DNA of 64,000 bases. Origin: Planctomycetaceae bacterium. GTDB lineage: Bacteria; Planctomycetota; Phycisphaerae; UBA1845; UTPLA1. Location of the stretch: contig WYBU01000006.1 in NCBI GenBank assembly GCA_011525745.1, forward strand, positions 27,288 to 91,287. Direction: 5' to 3'. Made by a program: the position numbers and the translations under genes. The stretch's first letter is position 1. The number at the start of each line of letters is the position of its first letter. Shown here one piece after another: positions 9,564-17,307 of this stretch. The notes under the pieces were generated by a model. It made no database searches. It was not told where the DNA came from and worked only from the letters and a program-made list of their open reading frames with translations.

Positions 9564-10673
9564 ATGCACTACACTTCCGACGCCGCCATGGACGCCGCCA
9601 TCGCCCGCATTCTCGACGCCAATCTCAATCGCGCCGCCGAAGCCCTGCGCGTCATGGAAGAACACGCGCGGTTCGGCATCGACGACGCCGGCCTGTCCGA
9701 ATCGCTCAAGGCGCTGCGCCACCGCCTGGCCGATCTGCGCCGCCGGCTGCCGCGCGAGGCGCTGCTGTCCGCCCGCGACATCGCCGCTGACGTCGGCCGC
9801 ACGCTGTCGACCGAGGGCGAGCGGCGCCGCGCCGACGGCGAAGACGTCGCCCGCGCCGCCGCCCGCCGCGCGGCCGAAGCGCTTCGCTGCCTCGAGGAAT
9901 ACGCCAAGACGCTCGACGCCGAGCTGGCCGCGCGGTTCGAGGAGATTCGCTACGAAACCTACGCGGTCGAGCAGCGGCTGCTGTGCGGCGCGGCCCGCCG
10001 CCGCGCACTGCGCGACGCGCGGCTGCACGTCCTGCTGACCGAATCGCTCTGCCGCCGCCCCTGGCTCGAAACGGCGCGGGCCGCGCTCTCCGCCGGCGCG
10101 GGCGTGCTGCAACTTCGCGAAAAGTCGCTGCCCGACCGCGAGCTGCTGGCCCGCGCACGGCAGTTGCGCGACGCGACGCGCGCGGCGCAGGCGCTGCTGA
10201 TCGTCAACGACCGGCCCGACATCGCGCGGCTGGCCGACGCCGATGGCGTACATGTCGGTCAGGATGATCTGCCGGTCGCCGACGCGCGGCGAATCGTCGG
10301 CCGCGACCGGCTGGTGGGCGTCAGCACGCACTCGATCGAGCAGGTGCAGGCGGCGCTGGCGGCGGGGCCGGACTACGTCGCGGTCGGCCCGATGTTCGAA
10401 TCATCGACCAAGCGCGGGGCAGCGCCGGCCGGCCCGGAATTGCTGGCCGCCGCGGCGCGTGTGCTGCGCGCCGATCCCGCGACGGCGGACACGCCGCTGG
10501 TCGCCATCGGCGGTATTGCGCCCGGGAACGTCGAGCGAGTTGTGGCGGCCGGTGGTCGGTGCGTCGCCGTTTGTGCGGGAGTCATCGGCGCCGATGATCC
10601 GGCCGGGGCGACAAGGGCCTTGCTCGAGCACTGTGTGGCACGGTCAAGCGGCCCGCAATCAGAGTTGCCATGA
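9564..10673 (+). CDS. thiE: Thiamine-phosphate synthase with N-terminal ThiD2-like domain
   Basis: 369 residues from ATG 9564 (an in-frame ATG at 9588 is possible). Residues 10-140 (ILDANLNRAAEALRVMEEHA and an arginine-rich helical region) match the ThiD2 domain, described in some lineages as an HMP-phosphate kinase. Residues 150-360 are a ThiE TIM barrel: LQLREK, VNDRPDIARLADADGVHVGQ, VGVSTHS, YVAVGPMFESSTK and AIGGI. ThiE couples HMP-PP with HET-P to form thiamine phosphate in the cytoplasm. No other thiamine gene is nearby. The fusion would place two consecutive steps in one polypeptide. Confidence 0.92.
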   Translation: MHYTSDAAMDAAIARILDANLNRAAEALRVMEEHARFGIDDAGLSESLKALRHRLADLRRRLPREALLSARDIAADVGRTLSTEGERRRADGEDVARAAARRAAEALRCLEEYAKTLDAELAARFEEIRYETYAVEQRLLCGAARRRALRDARLHVLLTESLCRRPWLETARAALSAGAGVLQLREKSLPDRELLARARQLRDATRAAQALLIVNDRPDIARLADADGVHVGQDDLPVADARRIVGRDRLVGVSTHSIEQVQAALAAGPDYVAVGPMFESSTKRGAAPAGPELLAAAARVLRADPATADTPLVAIGGIAPGNVERVVAAGGRCVAVCAGVIGADDPAGATRALLEHCVARSSGPQSELP

Positions 10674-10760
10674 TGCGCCGCAACACCTCAGCGGGCCGCT
10701 TGGCCGTGTTAACGGCACGCTACGCTCCGCCCGACGAATGGTCGCGCGGCCGATTTTTGT

Positions 10761-10874
10761 CCAAGCGCAAGCGCCGGGGTCAATCCGCGTGGCACGGGCT
10801 TGTAGCCCGTGCGAAGTCCCGCCGCTTGCGCGGCGGGTTCTGATTTGTACGGGCTACAAGCCCGTACCACGCGA
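10761..10874. repeat. Cluster of intergenic palindromes (family A half copy plus ACGGGC-N5-GCCCGT units)
   Basis: A family A half copy (CCAAGCGCAAGCGCCGGGGT, from 10761) precedes GTGGCACGGGCTTGTAGCCC (10789 on), CCCGCCGCTTGCGCGGCGGG (10818 on) and an inverted unit ending CAAGCCCGTACCACGCG at 10874. The remainder of 10674-11000 shows only a T-run near 10934 and a possible weak promoter before the next gene. Confidence 0.65.
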
Positions 10875-11000
10875 AACGAGCACATGCCGTTGCATCGCTT
10901 GCCACGCGAAAGCGGCACTTTCCGTCCAAGCTCCTTTTTTTCGTGACAAGTCGGGGTCCGGAACGTTCTAATAGGTATCCAGCCTTTCGGAGTAACCACC

Positions 11001-12011
11001 ATGAACACCCCTTCCAGTACCGCATCGCGCTTGAGCAGGTCCGCCTGGCGGGCCGCCCTGGCGCTGTGCTTCGTCCCGGCCGGCGCCGCGCTGGCCGATC
11101 CGCCGCCGAAACAACCGCTCAACTCGCTCAGCGGCATCGTCGTGTCGAAAAAGGACGGCCGGCCGCTGGCCAACGTCAACGTCGCAATGGCTCATCATCG
11201 CGAGGGCAGCATCACCCTCATGAACGAGGGACATCTCTCCGCCTGGGGGCCGCAAGAAACCGTCCTGCTGCTGTTCACCAAGCGCAACAGCAAGTCGGCG
11301 TGCGAAACGACGACCGATGCCGAAGGCCGTTTCACGCTGACCAGTTTCCGCAAGCCTTCAGAGGCGTACGCGGTCGTTGCAGCACATCGCGAATACGGCG
11401 TTACGGTGCGGCGCGCGGTCATTCCGGCCGATCACAAGGACGCGCCGCTTAAGATCGAGATCGACGAGCCGGCGTACGTGCGGCTGGGAACGCTCGACAT
11501 CAAGGACGACGCCGCTTCGTACATGACGCGCCTGGCATTCGCGGATCAGCGCGGGCTGTTGGAAGTGCTGGGAGACGTCGATTCCGATGCCGAAGAAGAG
11601 CCGTTTTCCAACGTGGTGCTCAGCTTCTATTCAAGTTCGCGCGACAAGGCCGGCGACTCGAAACTCGGCCCGCTGCCCGGCGGCTTCGAGTACATCGTCA
11701 CCCACGAGTATTTCACCCGGCGCATCGGCGCCGCGGCCACGCTGCTGCAACGGCGCGTTCGCCTCGATCCCGGCCAAACGGCCGATCTGAGCACAACGAC
11801 GCCCGACGGCGCCGAACTGACCGGCCGCGTGACGCTGGCCGACGGGAAGGCGCTGCGCGACGTGAACGTGATGGTCAAGTTCGGCGAGAAGCGCCGCGAC
11901 ATCGTCGGCACGGTCACCGACGCCGAAGGTCGCTATCGGCTGCGCGGCGTGCCGGAGGGCGACGTCCTGCTCGAACTGTCGCGTCACGCCCTGCGCACGG
12001 CGCCGGGGTGA
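11001..12011 (+). CDS. Secreted carboxypeptidase-regulatory-like protein, probably the truncated N-terminal part of a thioredoxin-fold protein
   Basis: 336 residues. A signal peptide is clear (residues 1-33, LALCFVPAGAALAD). Two carboxypeptidase-regulatory-like beta-sandwich units follow: one near 43-150 (LSGIVVSKKDGRPLANVNVA) and one near 270-330 (ELTGRVTLADGKALRDVNVM ... TDAEGRYRLRGVPEGD). A TGA ends the frame at 12009-12011, yet the TlpA-like segment at 12048 continues in the same frame after 12 codons. In related planctomycetal proteins these domains are commonly fused. It looks like one gene interrupted by a nonsense codon. GGAG at 10987 precedes the ATG. Confidence 0.72.
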   Translation: MNTPSSTASRLSRSAWRAALALCFVPAGAALADPPPKQPLNSLSGIVVSKKDGRPLANVNVAMAHHREGSITLMNEGHLSAWGPQETVLLLFTKRNSKSACETTTDAEGRFTLTSFRKPSEAYAVVAAHREYGVTVRRAVIPADHKDAPLKIEIDEPAYVRLGTLDIKDDAASYMTRLAFADQRGLLEVLGDVDSDAEEEPFSNVVLSFYSSSRDKAGDSKLGPLPGGFEYIVTHEYFTRRIGAAATLLQRRVRLDPGQTADLSTTTPDGAELTGRVTLADGKALRDVNVMVKFGEKRRDIVGTVTDAEGRYRLRGVPEGDVLLELSRHALRTAPG

Positions 12012-12047
12012 GGCCCCGGCCCCCAGGACATCTCCTGGTCGCAGGAG

Positions 12048-12581
12048 ATGGCGGTGTCCGTCGGACAACGCAAACTCGAACGCGACATTTCCAATCTCAA
12101 GCTGATCGGCGTTTACGTCGACAATCCCGCGCCCGATTTCGAGGCCGCCACGCTGTCGGGCGACAAGATCAAACTCTCAGACTATCGCGGCAAGGTCGTG
12201 CTGATCGACTTCTGGGCGACCTGGTGCGCGCCCTGCGTGGCCGAACTGCCCAACGTCAAGAAGCTGCACGAAGAATATGCCGCCGACGGGCTGGTGATTC
12301 TGAGCATCAGCTTCGACCGCGACGACAAGACCGTGCGCCGGTTCGCCGAGCGGAAAGGCATGAGCTGGACCCAGATACGGGCCGAAGGCGCCGACAAGGG
12401 TCCGTTGGCGAAGCTCTACGGCGTGGCGGCCATCCCGGCCACGTTCGTCATCGCCCCGGACGGCAAGGTCGTTGCCAAGGATGTCACCGGCGCCAGGCTG
12501 AGCAAGGCCATCGCAGCCGAAATGACAAAACTGAAAGCCGGCAAGGACACGATCGCCGCCGGCACGACCGAAGGCGATTGA
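12048..12581 (+). CDS. TlpA-like thioredoxin domain, downstream part of an interrupted gene
   Basis: 177 residues. PAPDFEAATLSG, then VVLIDFWATWCAPCVAELPN with the redox-active CAPC, then the cis-proline loop AAIPATFVIAPDG mark a TlpA/ResA-like fold, usually a periplasmic thiol-disulfide reductant. No signal peptide is present, so if translated alone it would stay in the cytoplasm. AGGAG at 12043-12047 abuts the ATG at 12048 but is 6 nt from an in-frame GTG at 12054, which could allow re-initiation. Frame and domain order match the upstream gene, so a single ancestral reading frame is likely. Confidence 0.75.
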   Translation: MAVSVGQRKLERDISNLKLIGVYVDNPAPDFEAATLSGDKIKLSDYRGKVVLIDFWATWCAPCVAELPNVKKLHEEYAADGLVILSISFDRDDKTVRRFAERKGMSWTQIRAEGADKGPLAKLYGVAAIPATFVIAPDGKVVAKDVTGARLSKAIAAEMTKLKAGKDTIAAGTTEGD

Positions 12582-12678
12582 TATGATCCGAGCCGCCATT
12601 GCCGGCGTGTGAACCAATCCGCGCCTGGGGAGCGTGCGCTCGGATGGGTTGGGTTCATGCGCAAGCGCACGGTTTGGT

Positions 12679-12752
12679 CCGAGCCGCAAGCGCAAGCGCC
12701 GCGGTCACCCTCACATCGTGGAGTGACCGCGGCGCTTGCGCTTGCGGCTCGG
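12679..12752. terminator. Perfect 30 bp inverted repeat between convergent genes (family A)
   Basis: Arms 12679-12708 and 12723-12752 are exact reverse complements around a 14-nt loop. The left arm begins CCGAGCCGCAAGCGCAAGC. It lies between the end of the TlpA-like gene (+) and the end of aat (-), 1 bp from the aat stop codon. It could act as a bidirectional transcription barrier, although no T-tract follows on either strand. Confidence 0.6.
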
Positions 12753-12753
12753 T

Positions 12754-13356
12754 TTATATCGCGCGGAAATCGCACTTCAACAACAGCGCCGCCCGCAGCC
12801 GTCGCAGGTATTCGCGACGCGGGACCTCGATCACGCCAAAACGCCGCAAGTGCGGCGTCGGCCATTGCACGTCGAGCAACGAAAAACCCCGCGCCTTCAT
12901 CCGCTCGACCAGCGCCACCAGGGCCGCCTTGCTCGCATCGCGGCGGCGATGAAACATGCTCTCGCCGAAAAACGCCCCGCCCAGCGCCACGCCGTACAGT
13001 CCCCCCGCCAGTTCCCCGTCGCGCCACGCCTCGACGGAATGGGCAAACCCCAGTTCGTGCAGGCGCGTGTACGCCGCGACGATCTCTTCGGAAATCCAGG
13101 TCTGCTCGATCGGCCGCTCGGCACACGCGAGAATCACGGCGGCAAAATCGCCGTCTACGCGAATCTCGAACCGCCCCTGTCGCACGACCTGCCGCAGCGT
13201 TCGCGGCACGTGAAAGGCATCGAGCGGAAGAATCGCGCGCGGATCGGGCGAAAACCAGCACAACTCGCCGTCCACGTCCATCGGGAAAATGCCGTTGGCA
13301 TACGCGGTCAACAGACGCGTCGGCTCAAGATCGGGCGTGAATGGAACCCCGTGCAT
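12754..13356 (-). CDS. aat: Leucyl/phenylalanyl-tRNA--protein transferase
   Basis: 200 residues. Aat motifs are clear: LLTAYANGIFPM, WFSPDPRAILPL, TWISEEIVAAY, LGFAHSVEAW, LAGGLYGVALGGAFFGESMF and LLDVQWPTPHLRRFG. The enzyme attaches Leu or Phe from aminoacyl-tRNA to proteins with N-terminal Lys or Arg, making them N-degron substrates for ClpS/ClpAP in the cytoplasm. Length is normal for the family. A TATAAT at 13373-13368 lies 11 nt before the ATG, implying a leader of only about 5 nt. Confidence 0.96.
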   Translation of the reverse strand: MHGVPFTPDLEPTRLLTAYANGIFPMDVDGELCWFSPDPRAILPLDAFHVPRTLRQVVRQGRFEIRVDGDFAAVILACAERPIEQTWISEEIVAAYTRLHELGFAHSVEAWRDGELAGGLYGVALGGAFFGESMFHRRRDASKAALVALVERMKARGFSLLDVQWPTPHLRRFGVIEVPRREYLRRLRAALLLKCDFRAI

Positions 13357-13367
13357 AAGGCGTGCGG

Positions 13368-13373
13368 ATTATA
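13368..13373 (-). promoter_or_regulatory. -10 box (TATAAT) immediately before aat
   Basis: A perfect minus-strand TATAAT lies 11 nt before the aat ATG, so transcription would begin about 5 nt before the start codon. The -35 position at 17 bp reads GCCGGA, which is poor. Bases 13440-13467 carry a half copy of the GAGCCGCGA inverted-repeat element; nothing else is seen in 13374-13631. Confidence 0.45.
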
Positions 13374-13631
13374 GAGTTGCACCGCACGTATCCGGCCCCG
13401 CATGATGCACGCCGCAGCCGCCGGCGCTTCGGCCCGTCCGAGCCGCGACGCGCCGGCGAGCGGGATCGGCTCGCTTCGCATTCGTGGCCGCTTCCCCCCC
13501 GAGAACGTCGGCCGGAAGTCCGTATGTGGAATGACTCCGGCCCCATCTCGCGGCAGGTCTGCTTGTTGATTTGCGGCTCGCAAAAGAACTCAAGGCGGCG
13601 CGGCGCGCCGCCCGGCGTCAACCGCGGCCAG

Positions 13632-14366
13632 TCACGACGCGCGTTTTTCCGCGGCGTCCGCCGCCCGCGCCGGCGGCTCGATGCGCACCGCCGGGCCGCG
13701 CTGAATCCCCATGAGCCGCGCCGCCGCGTCAATCAGCGGCCGTTCGTGCGCGGCGTAATTCTGCCGGCGGATCAGCTCGTCGAGCGTGAACGTCGCGCCG
13801 CACTCGGGACAACGCGGCTCGTGCAGGCCGATCATCGAATATCCGCACTCCGGGCAGAACACGTTCACCAGATCGTCCGCGCCGACCACGGCCCGATGCC
13901 GCCGCGCCTTGTGAACCGCCGACAACCACAGCATCACAACGCCGGCGGCGCCGATCAGCACGACGCCGGCGATCAGAAACTCCTCCTCGCTGCGAACGAC
14001 CTCGTCGATGGCTACGCCCACGAACGTGCACACGACCACGATGCCGATCGTCCCCAGCACCGCCCGCGTCAGGTACCGACGCTGCTCGAAGCCGCCCCAC
14101 AGCGCCGTCAGCGTGGCCAGCCAGATCAGACCCGCCGCGCCGAGGCAGAAGAACACCTGGTCATCCGTCACGCGAAAATAGAAAGTCGGCGCCGATCCGT
14201 AAGTTTGCCGCGGCGAGAATCCGGCCGCGATCAGCCACGCGGCACACATGGCCGCCGCAACGAGAACCAGCCCGCTGACCAGGCTGAGCGTCAGCCGCGT
14301 GCCGAATCCGACGCGACCGTCGCGAAGCATCTGCCACAGCGACGGCGGATGTGGGGCGTCCGACAT
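13632..14366 (-). CDS. Membrane protein with C-terminal CPECGY zinc ribbon
   Basis: 244 residues from ATG 14366. Four hydrophobic segments: about residues 23-45, 68-86, 98-118 and 128-148. The cytoplasmic-looking tail carries FCPECGYSMIGLHEPRCPEC and GATFTLDELI, a two-knuckle zinc ribbon with the C-x2-CGY-x3-GL-x4-CPECG spacing common in planctomycetal proteins. It is a third member of the family seen at 7897-9509, but in a separate transcription unit. The last 40 residues are alanine- and arginine-rich. Function unknown. Confidence 0.76.
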   Translation of the reverse strand: MSDAPHPPSLWQMLRDGRVGFGTRLTLSLVSGLVLVAAAMCAAWLIAAGFSPRQTYGSAPTFYFRVTDDQVFFCLGAAGLIWLATLTALWGGFEQRRYLTRAVLGTIGIVVVCTFVGVAIDEVVRSEEEFLIAGVVLIGAAGVVMLWLSAVHKARRHRAVVGADDLVNVFCPECGYSMIGLHEPRCPECGATFTLDELIRRQNYAAHERPLIDAAARLMGIQRGPAVRIEPPARAADAAEKRAS

Positions 14367-14454
14367 GAGGCAGCGACTCCTGTGGCCCGCGCGTGAGTAT
14401 TGGGCGCCCAGCCCCGAATATTCGAGCACTGATGAAGAACCGCCGATCGCTTTT

Positions 14455-14967
14455 TCAGGCTTTGGCTTTCCCCTTCTTCTTCGCGCCGCCCGTCGACGAC
14501 GCCTCCCGCTTGCCGCCGCTCTTGATTGCGGTCTCGTAATACCCGATGAACTCCTTGAGCGGCACCCGTGCGACCGCCTTGCCGATCACGTCCAGCGGCA
14601 GGTCTTCGATCTTCTTGAATCGAATGCACGCCTTGCCCATGTCCAGCTTCTTGCCCGTCTTCGCCCATTCCTGCCGGAACCACGCTTCGTGCCGCGGACT
14701 GCCGTACAGACACATCAGCGATACGGTCATGTGGTTCTTCTGCGACGCCAGACAGGCGAACGGCACCGGCTGCTTGGGATCGCAGTGATACCCGGGCGGA
14801 TAGACGCTGTGCGGCACGTAGTAGCCGATCATGCCGTACTGCATCCCCTCCTCGAAGCCCTTGTCGAGGTTCTTGAGAATCACCTCGCGCACCGCCTGAA
14901 TCGCGGCCCGCCGATCCTCGGGAAGGCCGGACAGGTATTCCTTCACGGTCTTTGCCTTGCTGATCAT
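14455..14967 (-). CDS. DUF1801 (YdhG-like) protein
   Basis: 170 residues from ATG 14967, chosen for the GGAGG 8 nt upstream. The sequence fits the DUF1801 fold: KTVKEYLSGLPEDRRAAIQA, then GFEEGMQYGMIGYYVP, ACLASQKNHMTVSLMCLYG, and MGKACIRFKKIEDLPLDVIG. Members resemble the small-ligand-binding YdhG/YdeI family and their biochemical role is mostly unknown. A lysine-rich tail of about 20 residues (GGAKKKGKAKA) ends the protein and may bind nucleic acid. It stands alone. Confidence 0.82.
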   Translation of the reverse strand: MISKAKTVKEYLSGLPEDRRAAIQAVREVILKNLDKGFEEGMQYGMIGYYVPHSVYPPGYHCDPKQPVPFACLASQKNHMTVSLMCLYGSPRHEAWFRQEWAKTGKKLDMGKACIRFKKIEDLPLDVIGKAVARVPLKEFIGYYETAIKSGGKREASSTGGAKKKGKAKA

Positions 14968-15183
14968 GTACGTCGCCTCCCGCGGCACGCTGGCCGGCCC
15001 ATCGTTAAAGAAATGCCCGCCGTAACGGATCAGCAAGCATAACACGGCCGCGCGGACCGATCGAGGACCCCGTAGGGTCCGCCGTGCGGACCGTTCATTC
15101 GCGTGGCAACGGATTTGCGGCCCGTGAAGTTATCCATCACGCGCAATCGCGACCACCCGTGCGGGCAAATCATCGCCCGATTC

Positions 15184-15579
15184 TTACCATAGCGTCCTTA
15201 CATTCGGATACGCCGCGATGCGCTCGTCGGGCGTGACGATGGTCATGCGTCGTCGCCGCGCCGTCGCGACGATGATGCGGTCGCACGGATCGCGGTGCAG
15301 CGCCGGCAGGCGCGTCGCCTCCAGCGCGATCCGCGCAGTGATCGAAACGCTGAACAGTCCGTGATGCGCGATCGCCGTGCGCAGCCAGCGCCACGGATCC
15401 ATCGGCAGCACGATGCGCCCCTGCGCGTGCTTGACGCCGATTTCGAACGCGGTAATCGCTGAGACGTGCAGGCCCGCCGATTCGGCCGCGATGGCGTCCC
15501 GCGCGCGGGCCGACAGCCGCGACTGGTCCGCGGCAAGCCACAGCAGCGTGCACGTGTCGAGCAGCAGCCCGCCGCTCAT
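15184..15579 (-). CDS. vapC: VapC-like PIN-domain ribonuclease toxin
   Basis: 131 residues. PIN-domain acidic residues are present: LLLDTCTLLWLAAD near the N-terminus, ITAFEIGVKHAQGR in the middle and HRDPCDRIIVATARR near the end. Such toxins cleave RNA, commonly tRNA, using Mg2+. The gene overlaps the antitoxin gene upstream by 4 nt, giving translational coupling. The PIN subgroup with WEIxVK-like and RDPxDR motifs is usually paired with Phd/YefM antitoxins, as here. Confidence 0.92.
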   Translation of the reverse strand: MSGGLLLDTCTLLWLAADQSRLSARARDAIAAESAGLHVSAITAFEIGVKHAQGRIVLPMDPWRWLRTAIAHHGLFSVSITARIALEATRLPALHRDPCDRIIVATARRRRMTIVTPDERIAAYPNVRTLW

Positions 15580-15809
15580 TGCTGGTCTTCCGGCCAGGCG
15601 TCCTCCGAAAGCGGCGCGGTGGGGTCTTCGTTGAACACGACGCCCCGTAGTTCATCGAGTTGCCCCAACGGATCAGCGTTGCGAGTAATGGGCCGAAGGT
15701 CGGCGATTGGCGTCCCATCGCGACAGATGCGGACCCATTGGCCCTTTTCAACGCGGCGAATCAGGGCGGAGAGCTTGGATTTGGCTTCATGCGTATTAAC
15801 GGTGATCAT
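15576..15809 (-). CDS. Phd/YefM-family antitoxin
   Basis: 77 residues. The N-terminal half (MITVNTHEAKSKLSALIRR, then GQWVRICRDGTPIADLRP) is the Phd/YefM DNA-binding fold; the acidic C-terminal half (PTAPLSEDAWPEDQQ) would bind and block the toxin. The pair is expected to repress its own promoter. A TTGACG-N17-TAAACT promoter ends 6 nt before the ATG, so the mRNA would be leaderless. Confidence 0.92.
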   Translation of the reverse strand: MITVNTHEAKSKLSALIRRVEKGQWVRICRDGTPIADLRPITRNADPLGQLDELRGVVFNEDPTAPLSEDAWPEDQQ

Positions 15810-15815
15810 AGACTT

Positions 15816-15844
15816 AGTTTAGCTAGACCTGTTTCCATCGTCAA
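15816..15844 (-). promoter_or_regulatory. Candidate leaderless promoter of the toxin-antitoxin operon
   Basis: On the minus strand TTGACG (15844-15839) and TAAACT (15821-15816) are 17 bp apart, and the antitoxin ATG follows 6 nt after the -10. No ribosome site can fit. TAG-N5-CTA half sites overlap the -10 (TAGTTTAGCTA, read on the + strand at 15815-15825) and could be the autoregulatory operator. Confidence 0.6.
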
Positions 15845-16231
15845 GTACGGACACACCAATCCGCGCCGAAGTCAGCGTCATTCCCAGTACTCAGATGTTT
15901 CACTCAAAGTGACACAACTCGCCTGTCGGAAAACGCACGGTTGGCCATGCTCATCTACTCCATTGTCGAGGCGTTGTAACGGCCGATTGTGGCATTCGGT
16001 TCTGTCCGCGCGGAATTGGATCGTGGGCAGCGACCATCCTTGAACACTTTGAAATGCCGCTCGCTTCCGAGCGCGGCCGCGCCGCGTGACGATAGTGTGG
16101 CATGCCGAAAAGGACAGACGCATCCCGCCACTGCCAACGCATTGAGGTGAGCGCCTGAACTGACGACCGCGTTGAATCGCTTCCCTTGGATCGTCACGCG
16201 CTTCGACACACAGTCGTGGGATTGCGCACGC
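15845..16231. other. Gap without a recognisable gene
   Basis: About 390 bp of lower GC content between the toxin-antitoxin promoter and the end of the lipid-kinase-like gene. Short reading frames exist on the minus strand, but none has a ribosome site or family similarity. None of the window's repeat families is evident. It may be remnant sequence that arrived with the toxin-antitoxin pair. Confidence 0.4.
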
Positions 16232-17200
16232 TCATGGCACACATAGACGCAACGCCGCGCGTCGAACCGAAAACTCGACCCGCGGTGTCCACTCCACCGC
16301 GCTTTGCCGCCGCGACGAGAACCCATCCACGGGCAGCCGCTTATTCTCCAACTCGGCCGCGCCGTGCCACACGACGCCCGCGATGTCGCCGTCCAGCTCG
16401 TACGGCGTCGGGCGCGACGCCGTCACCGCGACCTGCCTCGCCCGCCGATAGATCACGCCGGGACCGCCCACGTGGCGGCGCCACACCGTCCGCCAGGCAT
16501 GCGCGATCAGCCGGGCGCGGCCGTCGCAGCGGAAGATGCACACGTCCAGCATTCCGTCGTCGCATCGCGCATCGCGCGCCACGCGCAACCCCAGCGCGTA
16601 CCTCGGCAGATTTCCCAGGAACACCAGCGCCGGTTCATCGCACAACACTTCTCCCTCCGCCTCGACGCGCATGGCCCCGTAGCGATGGCTCGCCAACGTA
16701 CGGAACAGCGGCAGATAGTACGAAGCGTGCGAAATGTGCCCGCGACGCCCGGCGTGGACGCGCTCCACCACTTCCGCGTCGAAGCCGAAACCCGCCACCA
16801 CAAGAAACATCCGCCCGTTGGCGCTGCCCACGTCCAGCGCGGCGCGGCGATCCGACAGCACCGCCTCGGCCGTCCGGCCCGGATCGCCGTCGCAGCCGAA
16901 ATAGCGCGCCACGAGGTTCTCGGTCCCCCCCGGCAGTATGGCCAGCGGCGTATCGCGACCCGCCAGTCCATTCGCCGCTTCGCGCACGGTGCCGTCGCCG
17001 CCGGCGACTATGACCGCGCGCGTCCCGGGCGGAGAGTCTCGCGCCAGCCGCAGCGCATCGTCGGCCGCAGTCGTGACGTGCAGATCGACGTCGCAGCCCG
17101 CCTCCGTCAGCCGCGCGACCAGCCGGCGCAGCGCGGCACGGCGCGAACCGCGGCCGGAGACGGGATTGACGATGATGCGGATTCGGCGTTCATCGGTCAT
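16232..17200 (-). CDS. Diacylglycerol kinase catalytic-domain (YegS/BmrU-like) lipid kinase
   Basis: 322 residues from ATG 17200. RIIVNPVSGRGSRRAALRR starts the DAGK catalytic domain, followed by VIVAGGDGTVREAANGL, the GGDGT nucleotide-binding motif, and PLAILPGGTENLVARYFG. The C-terminal beta-sandwich carries AGFGFDAEVVERV and the late ELDGDIAG. Members phosphorylate lipids such as diacylglycerol or undecaprenol with ATP at the inner face of the membrane. Here the usual PxGTxND reads PGGTENL, a known variant. The substrate is not determined by sequence. It is divergent from murD. Confidence 0.9.
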   Translation of the reverse strand: MTDERRIRIIVNPVSGRGSRRAALRRLVARLTEAGCDVDLHVTTAADDALRLARDSPPGTRAVIVAGGDGTVREAANGLAGRDTPLAILPGGTENLVARYFGCDGDPGRTAEAVLSDRRAALDVGSANGRMFLVVAGFGFDAEVVERVHAGRRGHISHASYYLPLFRTLASHRYGAMRVEAEGEVLCDEPALVFLGNLPRYALGLRVARDARCDDGMLDVCIFRCDGRARLIAHAWRTVWRRHVGGPGVIYRRARQVAVTASRPTPYELDGDIAGVVWHGAAELENKRLPVDGFSSRRQSAVEWTPRVEFSVRRAALRLCVP

Positions 17201-17307
17201 GATCGAGGCGACAGCATAGCGGCGCACCGGCACAAGTGATGTCGAAGCGACGACGTTATCATACGACGGCTGGGAATTGCACGAGACTGCGCCACGCGAG
17301 GTTGCAC

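Noticed and set aside
12009..12011. In-frame TGA followed by hairpins, resembling a selenocysteine site
   Set aside because: The flanking protein motif is not a known selenocysteine position and the catalytic CAPC lies much further downstream; the hairpins are at generic GC-rich positions. A nonsense change is simpler.
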